DNA from: Chalciporus piperatus
Taxonomy: Eukaryota; Basidiomycota; Agaricomycetes; Boletales; Boletaceae
Reading direction: 5' to 3'
DNA: 28,934 nt
NCBI GenBank assembly: GCA_038093975.1
Contig: JBBPTG010000287.1
Location: 1-28,934, forward strand
Positions within the stretch are counted from its first letter, which is position 1; every line of letters begins with the position of its first letter. The notes below the pieces were generated by a model. That model saw only the letters and a program-made list of their open reading frames with translations. It was not told the origin of the DNA and searched no databases. A program made the position numbers and the translations under genes. Shown here piece by piece: positions 1 to 9,496 of this stretch.

Positions 1-290
1 TGTATGAATTTGTTGGATCTATTCGAAATCTGGATAATTCTCTGGTCCCCTTTTGTCATTTGGAGTATTTTGTAGATTTACTTCATAATATATCATAATA
101 TATCACTATTACTGTAGTGATTCTGCAGCTATTCACTGCTCTTCTTGCAGTTGCACTTCACATAAATCAAGCATAGAGACAGATAAATCAAATAGATTGA
201 CATATAGCTACTACATGACATGTCCTAATCTACTACTGACTACAATGATGGGAGGGGTTGGGGCAAACTATGAATGCTGGTGTTAGTAAG
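1..290. other. AT-rich intergenic DNA, no gene seen
   Basis: This stretch is AT-rich, with a short duplication of an ATATATCATA-type motif near 88-106. I see no coding pattern, splice-bounded exon or RNA gene in it. Confidence 0.6.
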
Positions 291-292
291 AA

Positions 293-322
293 GAGATGAT
301 GATGATGATGATGATGATGATG
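293..322. repeat. ATG/CAT trinucleotide microsatellite
   Basis: A run of about ten GAT/ATG triplets. On the minus strand it reads as a histidine run, but the frame around it has no recognisable protein, so I treat it as a simple repeat. Confidence 0.9.
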
Positions 323-409
323 CCACTGAGAGGATGAAGGTGCCATGAGTGAAGGAGGTATGCGTGAGTGTTGTTCAAGTTGAAGATGGGAGGTGGTGAT
401 GGGATTTGA

Positions 410-1060
410 AACAGCCCGAGCGGCTGTATACGAGGTGAGCGAGTGTGATGGTAGACACGTGAAAACTAACCTCGTGATGCCGGCAGGGCTATTGAGCCCG
501 CGCCTGCCTTGTGTTGTTCGAGTGGGGCTGAGGTGGGAGGTGGTGGTGGGCAGACAGCCCCGAGCGGCTGCGAACGAGGTGAGCGGATGGTGTGGTGGGT
601 AAGTTTTCACTTACATCGTGATGCCGGCGGGGCTGTTGAGCCCGCGCCGGCTTTGTTTTTCGACTGAAGACTGAGGTGGTGGAGGTGGAAGGTGGTGGAG
701 GTGGAAGGTGGTCGTGGGGCAAACAGCCTGGTGAGCGGCTGGGTTCGAGGTTGAGGTGAGTGGATGTGGTACCAGTGTTTTGTACTTATCTTGTGATGCC
801 GGCGGGGCTGTTGAGCCCACGCCGGCCATGTTTTAGGTCTCGAGAATGCTGGTGCCAGGTGGTGAGGTGGAAGGTGCTGGTGGTGAGGTGCCAGTGGAAG
901 GGCAAACAGCCCGAGCGGCTGTTTGCGGCTGCGAACGAGGTGAGTGGATGGGGTGGTAGGCAGGTACAGACTTACCTTGAGTGCCGGCGGGGCTGTTGAG
1001 CCCACGCCAGCTTTGTTTTCGAGTCGAGTGAGGTGGTGTAGGTGATGAGAACACAAGTCG
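410..1060. repeat. GC-rich minisatellite, four diverged units with hairpin cores
   Basis: Four imperfect units of about 145-185 bp start near 411, 556, 725 and 907. Each begins with a CAGCCCGAGCGGCTG-like sequence, itself an inverted repeat. About 60-75 bp later comes a conserved core near 480, 622, 798 and 983. The core pairs GCCGGCG and GGGCT with AGCCC and CGCCGGC around a short GTTG loop, so each unit can form two GC-rich hairpins. Between the cores are G-rich GGTGGAGGTGG-type runs. Both strands carry short open frames with similar peptides in each unit, which is expected of any tandem repeat and does not show coding. The cores are far better conserved than the spacers, which suggests selection or a structural role. 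Confidence 0.8.
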
Positions 1061-1089
1061 AAAGTGCTGACACGGCCAGTTCAACGTAG

Positions 1090-1150
1090 TCACGTGACTT
1101 GCTCGCGCAGATTTTTGACAAGTCCAACGATTAGGGAATGAGGCTACACT
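1090..1150 (+). repeat. Dispersed repeat, copy 1 (CACGTG then GACAAGTCCAA then GGCTACA)
   Basis: An ordered set of short matches (TCACGTGAC, CGCGCA, TTTTGACAAGTCCAA, ATTAGG, AGGCTACA) recurs in the same order near 15890-15975. This copy leads directly into the TACACTTT satellite. It may be the terminal part of a transposon or LTR family, but I cannot name it. Confidence 0.5.
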
Positions 1151-1557
1151 TCAACAGGCAATTTTAGTACACTTTTTGTACACTTTGCTACACTCAATTA
1201 TTACACACTTTTAAGTACACTTTGTACACTCAATTACTAAACACTTTACTACACTTTTAAGTATGCTTTGGTACACTTTTTGTACACTTTGGTACACTTT
1301 TAAGTACACTTTTACTACGCTTTTTTGTACACTTTTGCTACACTAATCAAAACACTCTTTCTCACACTTTTGACTACTGTTTTACTACGCTTTTTTGTAC
1401 ACTTTTGCTACACTAATCCCTATACACTTTCCCACACTTTTGACTATAGTTTTACTACACTTTTTTGTAAACTTTGACTACAGTCCATCCTAATGTACTT
1501 GACTACACTCTTGACTACACTTTTAGTACGCTTTTTTGTACACTTTACTATACTCAA
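1144..1557. repeat. TACACTTT-type satellite
   Basis: About 410 bp made of variants of a 10-20 bp motif around GTACACTTTTNCTACAC, with over twenty ACACTTT or CGCTTTT cores. A longer repeat (CGCTTTTTTGTACACTTTT and its following sequence) recurs near 1317, 1388 and 1528. No coding content. A smaller cluster of ACTTTACAC motifs lies at 17127-17180. Confidence 0.85.
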
Positions 1558-1740
1558 TGAAGAATACAAAGAATTCTGTGAAATTTTGACAAATATCATC
1601 TAATACACATCCTGGGAGGTTCAAGTATTTATCACAAATATCAACAAATCTGAAGAATACAAGGAATTCTGTGAAAATTCTAACTTTTTCTGAAAATTGT
1701 TAGTATTCCAGAGAATTATCCATGGGAGGTTTTTCCTGAT
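1558..1740. repeat. Two-copy direct repeat of about 94 bp
   Basis: GAAGAATACAARGAATTCTG occurs near 1558 and 1652, and each copy is followed by a GGGAGGTT motif. This is an imperfect tandem duplication of AT-rich DNA. Confidence 0.65.
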
Positions 1741-2335
1741 GTGAGAGATCGAGGGAGAATTAGCGGAAGTCATGATGCGAAAAAAGCAAATGCGAAAAAG
1801 CAAATGGGATGAGGATCGAGAGTGCGCGTGATGGGGGAAAGGAAGAAAGAAAGCTCGAGAGACGACAGAGGCCAGCAACCTCTTGATATACTTGCTGGCG
1901 GACGGGCACAGAACTCTGGAAGAAGCATCGAGGAGATCACGTGAGTGATCCATGCGGAGCTCTTGAGGCACGCCTATTACGAAGGCCTGGATCTGCGACT
2001 GTCGCTCGCAAGCTCGCTTTGTCATAGATCGGCCACCTGGGTATGACCAATTTTCCAGTGCTTACACATGGTAGCACCAGCACAAATCCACGACATCCCG
2101 AGACTTCGACAATAGCCTGATCATTAGGTACTTAGTTCTCGACTTCCTCGCTGGCTGATCCTCTGTCTGTTCTGAGTTTTCGTCATATTTGAAGATGTTC
2201 TCTTAGTACACACCCCCTTCCCAGCTCCTGTTGTCGAAGTGCTTGAATACTGTAACTGCATCTAATGGATGTTTCATTATATGTAATCTAGCGCCATTTC
2301 TCTCCCCCTAGCAGCATACTCTGGGGATCGTCCCC
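1741..2335. other. Intergenic DNA, no gene supported
   Basis: A minus-strand open frame of 134 codons covers 1621-2025, but its lower half reads through AT-rich repeat and it shows no family motif. The first ~60 codons (about 1845-2025) look more protein-like and could be a remnant; I cannot identify it. Nothing else is seen here. Confidence 0.4.
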
Positions 2336-2539
2336 AAACCCGAACGAGTGAACGCGACGACAAGGGTCGAACATATGGTGCAATTGAAGACGCAGCCACA
2401 CTGTCGCAACACGAGCTCAACCGGTCGACCAGGAACGACCTGGTGACATATCGAGCGCGTCGAGTCGAACCGAAGTCGAACGGAGTCAAAAAGTCGAACT
2501 TGAGAGCTTGAGGGGCGCCGAGATGAAAGCAGTCGAGGG
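2336..2539 (+). other. Possible retroelement 3' remnant next to a polypurine tract
   Basis: A plus-strand frame of about 55 codons, rich in R, K and E, runs toward the palindrome and ends in a stop near 2510. Removing the palindrome joins this side to GGGTCAGGGGGAGTGTCAAT, which resembles a retrotransposon polypurine tract followed by an LTR start (TG). No RT, integrase or gag motif is visible, so the assignment rests only on the tract. Confidence 0.3.
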
Positions 2540-2547
2540 TCAGGGGG
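2540..2547. repeat. Target-site duplication, left copy (TCAGGGGG)
   Basis: TCAGGGGG lies immediately outside the left end of the palindrome. The same 8 bp lies immediately outside the right end at 5507-5514. An 8-bp duplication is typical of hAT and is reported for Zisupton-type elements. Confidence 0.8.
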
Positions 2548-5506
2548 CACCTTAGGCACCACTTTTTGCACAGCCACATGACCTATTAGGGGGGGTTCCT
2601 TGTAGAGAGCAAATTGACCATAAAGGGGGTCAATCTGCCTGCAGATTCCAGCCAATTCCCAATATATCCATGCATCTGCCCCCATGAAAATTCACATATC
2701 TGGATGCTTGCAGGATGTTTTCTAATGCTATTGCAGCTCTTCTGGAGGGTTTTGGAGAGGTTCAAGAGGGTTGGCAGAGGGTTGAAAGAGAGTTGGCAGA
2801 GGGTGTCTGGAGGGCCCAAAATGCTTCAGATAGCATCCTAATAGCTTATATTGTGGATGGCTTGTTGGCAACATTGCCAGAAAGCTCTCAGATGGTCTCC
2901 AGATGGTTTCCAGATGCCTTCCAGATGGTTTCCAGATGGTTTTCAAATGCTCCCCAGATGCCTTTTAGGTGTTTGTAGATGATCTTCTCTCTATAATAGA
3001 GCCCATATACTCATTAGATAATGCCCCAAATGCTGCAGATGGTCCGCTTTTTTGATTACATCAGCAGATTTGCACTGATGGATTATCCAGGGGCAATCAA
3101 AAGCATCCTCTTCTGGATCAGGCACAGATGTCAAAAAGCTTCAAAAGTGCTTACATAAGCGGATTTAAGCGGTGACATCACCAGGAACAGTACCACTACT
3201 CCCAGGGCACTGCCTTATTGGGAATCTCCTTAGATACTATGTCATCCCTGACATTTCTCTTCACATTTCTGGGTGTCCCCCTTAATGCAGGCATCTTCCC
3301 AGTGTAGATATATGTTTTATATGCCACAATGAACAGTTTCTATCACCTCTTTGATGCTCTGAAACCATCTGCAAGGCAGATCTCAGAATAGGGGATAAAA
3401 TAAAAAACATGACCGCATTTTTGACACATTTGACATATGGTCTCAAAGAATACATGCCCAGGCAGTGTTCATATATATCCACAACATATCAACAGCCCAA
3501 GAGGCCAGGATCCAAGCTGATGATGCTATGACAGATCCTCCTCCTTACCTTCTTCTGATTGTTTGAGACTGTACTGATGGTCTGGATTGTTCAGTGAGCT
3601 ATGGGACTTCACAAGACAGATATTCCCTTGAGTTCTACCATCACAGAGCCTCCCCAAAGCTCTCTGAACCCTCTCTGTCCGCTTTTTTCACTTTCTTCAT
3701 GACATATGAATAGACATTGACATAGTGAGAATATGTCAAGGGCAGCTATCCAGGACAGTAGTATATATTGCAATCTGTCCCCAGATACCTTCCTGAGGCT
3801 CTGGAGTGAATGTGGAAGGATGGGGAGTGATTCTGACATACCATGGGGTGTGGGAAAATGACTGACAACTTATGAGACTTTACACAACATATGCATTGTG
3901 GCATCCACAACACATCAGGGACTATTCTGAGTGGTAGAAAGGGTGTATCTCATGTATTCTAACAGATTGGAAGCGTAAATCTCCCTCAGGTACCAGTGGT
4001 AGCTATGTCTTGCTTTAGTGGTGCACATACAAACAATTGACAGGAACATAGCTACAACTTGTACCTGGGGGATATATACACCCACAACCTGTTAGAATAC
4101 ATAAGATACACCCTTTCTACCACTCAGAATAGTCCCTGATGTGTTGTGGATGCCACAATGCATATGTTGTGTAAAGTCTCATAAGTTGTCAGTCATTTTC
4201 CCACACCCCATGGTATGTCAGAATCACTCCCCATCCTTCCACATTCACTCCAGAGCCTCAGGAAGGTATCTGGGGACAGATTGCAATATATACTACTGTC
4301 CTGGATAGCTGCCCTTGACATATTCTCACTATGTCAATGTCTATTCATATGTCATGAAGAAAGTGAAAAAAGCGGACAGAGAGGGTTCAGAGAGCTTTGG
4401 GGAGGCTCTGTGATGGTAGAACTCAAGGGAATATCTGTCTTGTGAAGTCCCATAGCTCACTGAACAATCCAGACCATCAGTACAGTCTCAAACAATCAGA
4501 AGAAGGTAAGGAGGAGGATCTGTCATAGCATCATCAGCTTGGATCCTGGCCTCTTGGGCTGTTGATATGTTGTGGATATATATGAACACTGCCTGGGCAT
4601 GTATTCTTTGAGACCATATGTCAAATGTGTCAAAAATGCGGTCATGTTTTTTATTTTATCCCCTATTCTGAGATCTGCCTTGCAGATGGTTTCAGAGCAT
4701 CAAAGAGGTGATAGAAACTGTTCATTGTGGCATATAAAACATATATCTACACTGGGAAGATGCCTGCATTAAGGGGGACACCCAGAAATGTGAAGAGAAA
4801 TGTCAGGGATGACATAGTATCTAAGGAGATTCCCAATAAGGCAGTGCCCTGGGAGTAGTGGTACTGTTCCTGGTGATGTCACCGCTTAAATCCGCTTATG
4901 TAAGCACTTTTGAAGCTTTTTGACATCTGTGCCTGATCCAGAAGAGGATGCTTTTGATTGCCCCTGGATAATCCATCAGTGCAAATCTGCTGATGTAATC
5001 AAAAAAGCGGACCATCTGCAGCATTTGGGGCATTATCTAATGAGTATATGGGCTCTATTATAGAGAGAAGATCATCTACAAACACCTAAAAGGCATCTGG
5101 GGAGCATTTGAAAACCATCTGGAAACCATCTGGAAGGCATCTGGAAACCATCTGGAGACCATCTGAGAGCTTTCTGGCAATGTTGCCAACAAGCCATCCA
5201 CAATATAAGCTATTAGGATGCTATCTGAAGCATTTTGGGCCCTCCAGACACCCTCTGCCAACTCTCTTTCAACCCTCTGCCAACCCTCTTGAACCTCTCC
5301 AAAACCCTCCAGAAGAGCTGCAATAGCATTAGAAAACATCCTGCAAGCATCCAGATATGTGAATTTTCATGGGGGCAGATGCATGGATATATTGGGAATT
5401 GGCTGGAATCTGCAGGCAGATTGACCCCCTTTATGGTCAATTTGCTCTCTACAAGGAACCCCCCCTAATAGGTCATGTGGCTGTGCAAAAAGTGGTGCCT
5501 AAGGTG
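2548..5506. mobile_element. 2.96-kb palindromic fold-back element (giant inverted repeats)
   Basis: Every position x in the left arm pairs with 8054-x in the right arm. The arms run 2548-3960 and 4094-5506 (1,413 bp each), and I found one mismatch (3951) in the parts compared base by base. Between them, about 120-130 bp around 4027 is only partly symmetrical. The ends read CACCTTAGGCACC inward from both sides and are flanked by the 8-bp repeat TCAGGGGG, so the whole palindrome behaves as one transposed unit. Short identical frames occur in both arms (for example 3609-3839 minus and 4215-4445 plus, 76 codons), but none resembles a known protein and no transposase is present. Each arm also carries a CCAGATGG-rich short repeat (about 2889-2965 on the left) and AAAAAAGCGGAC motifs. 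Likely a non-autonomous MITE-like or Foldback element. A KDZ or hAT transposase could mobilise it, but that is inference. Confidence 0.85.
3966..4088. other. Asymmetric centre of the palindrome
   Basis: Here the two halves still share blocks such as CAGGTAC and GTAGCTATGT but differ by many substitutions and small indels, unlike the near-identical arms. Central asymmetry is known to stabilise long palindromes, so this may be the relic of a spacer or of centre-directed repair. Confidence 0.7.
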
Positions 5507-5514
5507 TCAGGGGG
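5507..5514. repeat. Target-site duplication, right copy (TCAGGGGG)
   Basis: Exact match to 2540-2547 at the outer edge of the right arm. Confidence 0.8.
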
Positions 5515-7033
5515 AGTGTCAATTTGATCTATAGCTTGTTGTTTAGCTGTTTCGCTCGTCACGTCGTGCCGGATGTTCGCGCTCGCTGAGTATTCTTTTA
5601 TTGATATTATTGACTGGCGAACACATAGAGGTGTTCGGAGTCTTGCAATTGTGACTCAGTGGTCTTACAGAGTCTAGCACATTCAACAAGCAATCGTAGA
5701 CCGGCAAACCCATCTCGGAAACCTCGAGGCAACCTTACTCTGGTCTTTGAAGCTAAGAGCCGATTCTGGGAATGTTCTGCCCTTTCCTTTCCGGGGGTCG
5801 GGTGGTGTTTCGGATTCTTTTAATTTCTGAGACTGTCTTCCAAGATGAACTCGGAACCGTGTTTTCCGGCCATGTTTTACCAACGCCTTTTATGGTCACG
5901 TGCCCGCCCCGTTTAGGCAGCCGGCGTGATCGCGATCTCGGTCGCGTCGTGGGCTCGCGCTCGTATGTGCGACACGCGTCCTCGTTCGTCCTCGATCCCT
6001 TCCAGCCTCTGTGCTGTCTCGGACGCAAGATGGAACGCATTCCCGATGTGACCGCCTCACCGGAGCCCACGAAAGGACGAGGGTGTTAAGCGCCCCATCT
6101 TCAAGTTCCGCGGAACGCTTGCAGCTTGAGAACTTAGGCAAACGGAAGACGGGTCGGACGCTTAGAGTGCGCGGTCGAGCGGGGAGCACGTAACAGTACT
6201 AGTAGTGCTCGCAAACCCTTGTATTCGGTACAATATTAATGGACTGGACGGAAAAAAAACATTGCAGGTTGCATCCTAGTACTATCGTGATCCTGCTGTG
6301 CAGGCTGAGTCGTGTGGACATGCATCCGAGCCGCCGGCCCAGGCGTAAAACTTGGAGTGGTTTTACGGATTTTACTGGCGGGAAACAAGCGGGCGCCAGT
6401 TTCCCTGCAATTTCTGCGATTTCCGTCGAGTTCCATCGTAAAACGGCGCGCGCAGCGCCGAAAAAATCAGCCCAATTAGGCAGGCGAGCAGGTTCTAACT
6501 CCCGTTCACTCCCGTAGGTCAACATTTCAACTCCCAGTGCTACACAGTGCCACGCAGCAGATCCACGACAGGCAGGCCAACTCCATCCTCACTGGCAAGC
6601 TCTTCGGATCATGCTCAGCTGTGCAGGATCGCTTCGGGATCACGCGTCCCATGTTGCTCAGCCGTGGGAACTTGTCTCAGTCGCGAGACAAACGATGCCA
6701 AGGTGCGCTACAGGCCTGTTGTCACGGCGGTCTCGCTCAAGTCGATGCATAACATGTAGGTCCATTCTTTCGTATCCGGGGGTGATCCATTAGGTCTGAA
6801 CTCACTGGCAGCTGTAAATGGTGTCCTGGACATCGACAAATGGTCGAGGAAACTAGTCGTCCAACAGCCACCCTGGTCACTGCTATGAACGACGCACGCC
6901 GGAAACACGAGGGCTGGCTGCACAAGGGTGAAACACAGTGGCCCCTGTTGCGTTTCTGTGCAGGACCCGCCACGCTGAGTAGCCGATCCCGGCCCTTACT
7001 GTCGATCACAACCAGCTCCCCCTTTGGTCAGCG
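5515..7033. other. Gene-poor region, possible LTR remnant at its left edge
   Basis: After the polypurine-like AGGGGGAG the sequence starts TGTCAATTTGATC, which could be an LTR start. Candidate TCAACA-type ends appear near 5680, but no matching second LTR is visible. The rest (5700-7033) holds overlapping open frames on both strands, none with a recognisable motif. Repeated GTAAAAC or GTTTTAC motifs occur at 6343-6440. I see no supportable gene. Confidence 0.4.
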
Positions 7034-7190
7034 ATCTTCATCAATGGCAGCTCCACCACTGTAGGTGTCTATGCTATCCAACTCGCCAAAGCGATCCGGC
7101 TTCGTGTGGTTGCGTCTGCTTCGGCTCACCACGAGGCGTTTGTGCATTCGTTGGGTGGAGACCTCGGCGCTCATTGGTGGCTGTCAAGTC
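7034..7190 (+). pseudogene. MDR (zinc-type alcohol/quinone dehydrogenase-like) fragment
   Basis: One plus-strand frame reads IFINGSSTTVGVYAIQLAKA and continues into a segment of the form LRVVASAS..H..FV.SLGGD. This is the nucleotide-binding core of medium-chain dehydrogenases/reductases: the G.G..G..AIQLAKA turn and helix, the second strand, then the SLGAD loop. The frame then hits TAG near 7195. No catalytic N-terminal half or C-terminal half could be found in frame nearby, so this is a relic of about 50 codons rather than a working gene. Confidence 0.6.
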
Positions 7191-7563
7191 CACGATAGCT
7201 TCCCGACCGTTGAGATTCACACCCTGACTCACATCGCCATGCGCCGAAGGCGTGTTTATCATCCAGACCTTAAGACCATCGATGGGCGTGGGTATATGCT
7301 CGTCAGAGCATCCCGTTCGTTGACACCTGCATGCGATCGGGTACGCTGTACTATATAGTCTTGATCCGGACATGATAGAATTCTGAATGAACGGGTCTGT
7401 ACTTGTTAGTTTCGGAGCCACTGAGTGGTTTTTTTTACCTGTCGCTGACCACTGTCTACTTGCCCAGGTCAACAATATATTTGGAGTGACAAATTTGGCA
7501 TCAAAAGGGCTTGAGGGGCCATTAAAGGGGGCTTACCTCTCCACCTCTGGATTCACCAACACG
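7191..7563. other. Upstream region of the first nuclease gene
   Basis: No gene seen. An antisense frame of 133 codons (7074-7475) overlaps the MDR relic and has no family motif. An AATATATTTGG element near 7474-7484, about 80 bp before the nuclease ATG, may serve as a TATA-like promoter element. Confidence 0.4.
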
Positions 7564-9285
7564 ATGGGTGTCGAGGACCTTTGGAAAGTACGTGGTAGCC
7601 GTTCATTATATATATAATATTGATTTTAATCTTCAGGCGCTCAATCCCGTTGCATCCAAGCAATCACTCCTGGAGCTTACGACAGGGTATGCGCTGCGAG
7701 AAGCGCACATCAAGCATCAGCGAAAGTACATTATCGGGGTAGACGCAAAGTAAGTTCGTCGGTGCATCTCAAGGGGTACCACAAGAGGGTGCTTACAAGG
7801 GGCGAACACAACTTCGACAGCCTCTGGATGGCCCAGTGTCAACACGCCTTCCATGCAGGGCATGCCCAATCTGGCGAGAATCCAGAGCTTCGTACACTTT
7901 TCTATAAGCTCGCTCGTCTCCACAACAATCTTGTCGACGTCATCCTTGTTTTCGATGGACCACAGCGACCGCCTCTCAAACGGGGAAAGCATGTCATCGC
8001 CCGCCCGCCGTGGCTGACAGAAAGGTTGACCAACATTGCTGACGCCTTTGGATTCCCTTCGTATACGGTCGGCCAGCCTGTTCATGTTTGATGACTGTAC
8101 GAATGACACTGCCTTTCAGGCCCCTGGTGAAGCTGAGGCAGAGCTGGCGAAACTCAACAGGAATGGCATCGTCGATGCAGTCTTAACAGAAGATAGCGAT
8201 GCGGTGGTGTTCGGGGCTGAGACGGTCATTCGAAGGTGAGAAGGGAGGAGTCTCTTGTTCCTAATCGTTATTGACTCGATCCAATAGTGACAAAGAAACT
8301 GATGATGGGGTGGTTTGCTATTCCTCCACGGATGTTCACGTACATCATGATGTTCAGCTCAGCCGTGGTGGTCTTCTCTTGATGGCACTTTTGTGTGGCG
8401 GTGACTATCATGTTTGTCGGTCGTTTTTGCACGGTTGAACTCGACTAATGGCCCTTAGCCTGGTCTCCCCGGCTGCGGTTGGCGAACCGCACTTGGTGCT
8501 GCAAAATATGGCCTTGGAGATGACCTTCTCCGTGCAGCCACTAGCAAAAATGTCGATGATCTGGCAAGCTATGCAAAGGCGTGGGCGGACGAGTTATGTT
8601 TAGTTCTCACACGCGACCACCTTCGTCATATCGGACGACGGTGCGGAGCTGTTGCAAACTCGATTCCGACTGATTTCCCATCTCCAACTGTAATTCTCAA
8701 CTATGCCTCCCCAGTCACCTCTGACATGGAGAGGGCAATTGAGCTTCTTGCCAGTCCTCGGGAGCTCGACGTGAAGCGGCTCGCATTCTTATGTGAGCTC
8801 CACTTCGGATGGAGCCGCTACCAAAACCCTCGGTCCGTGAAGGGCTTGGAGTCCTGCGGAACGCTTGGCAAACTGCAGTCCTTGGTCTTTGAGGGCGCGT
8901 TTCTCCGTGCTTTGTACGAGGTTTGTCATCCCTTAGTATCTCATGTCCGATGCCTCCTCACGATCTGCTATAGCACCTGTGTTCCTCTGAAGACGGAAAG
9001 ACGCCACAGTCCAGGAGCGATAGGCTTGGGCTGCACTCAGTCATCCGTGTCCATCATCAACACCGCCGCAACGCGCCTCCGCCAGCAACGTCTCTTTCTC
9101 AAGATCGCGTTGAGGTCAAGACCGACATTTTGGTCAAGGCTGCGAAACGCGGCATCAATGATGTCATGCAGCTCGGCGAATCTGGTCCTGCTCTGTATCT
9201 GGACACCACAACTGCTGACCCTGGCCGATGCCGTGTATGGATGCCCGCTCAGCTCACCGAGCTAGTGCTCGGAAACCGTGTTTGA
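7564..9285 (+). CDS. XPG/FEN1-family (PIN-like) structure-specific nuclease
   Basis: Predicted 465-aa protein of the basidiomycete XPG/FEN1/GEN1-like nuclease group, expected to cut flap or junction DNA with two metal ions. Exons: 7564-7587, 7637-7749, 7821-8067, 8120-8235, 8288-8411, 8459-8920, 8974-9285; every junction keeps phase and all introns are GT-AG (47-71 bp). The start MGVEDLWK matches the family's G2-containing N terminus, and ACG before the ATG gives A at -3. XPG-N region: D44 (GVDA) and D91 (VFDGP). XPG-I region: E132 and E134 (APGEAEAE), D153 and D155 (TEDSDA), D206 (GGDYH). All seven expected acidic metal ligands are therefore present. A helix-hairpin-helix-like PGLPGCG follows directly. 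The C-terminal ~250 residues are family-specific. The recombinase gene starts 211 bp downstream on the same strand. The 5' sites GTCGGC (intron 3) and GTTTGT (introns 5 and 6) are weak, so exact exon edges could shift. Confidence 0.85.
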
Positions 9286-9496
9286 GTGTAAGAAAGGGTG
9301 TTGTAGTACTACTACAGACATGGCAATATGTATACGAAGAATGGACTTGTCGAGCTCGTAGTAATCACGATGCACAGTATTAGTGCAAATGCACAAGTCG
9401 ATCGAAGCTCAGATGTGAGGCCTCGAGTGTTGGAGCATGCATCTTTGCCCATTTCAATTCCTTGTCACTGCAACTCCGAGTTGTTTTCCCGAGGAG
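9286..9496 (+). promoter_or_regulatory. Intergenic region between the two cassette-1 genes
   Basis: This 211-bp gap must hold the nuclease 3' end and the recombinase promoter. An in-frame upstream ATG exists at 9437. The ATG at 9497, in context GAGATGG, gives a more plausible basic N terminus (MANKKSTK). No clear TATA box is seen. Confidence 0.35.

Noticed and set aside
233..610. 125-codon minus-strand frame with a polyhistidine run
   Set aside because: The His run is the CAT microsatellite and the rest is the GC-rich minisatellite. There is no family motif or splice context.
410..1060. CRISPR-like array
   Set aside because: Units are 145-185 bp and diverged, spacers are not of uniform length, and the genome is fungal.
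2614..5440. Paired identical small open frames in both arms of the palindrome
   Set aside because: They are identical only because the arms are inverted copies. None shows a start context, splice structure or domain, and they overlap each other in several frames.
5752..6525. Overlapping 60-108-codon frames on both strands
   Set aside because: Open frames on both strands are expected in GC-rich DNA. No motif, no consistent exon chain.
7074..7475. 133-codon minus-strand frame
   Set aside because: It is antisense to the MDR relic and has no recognisable features.
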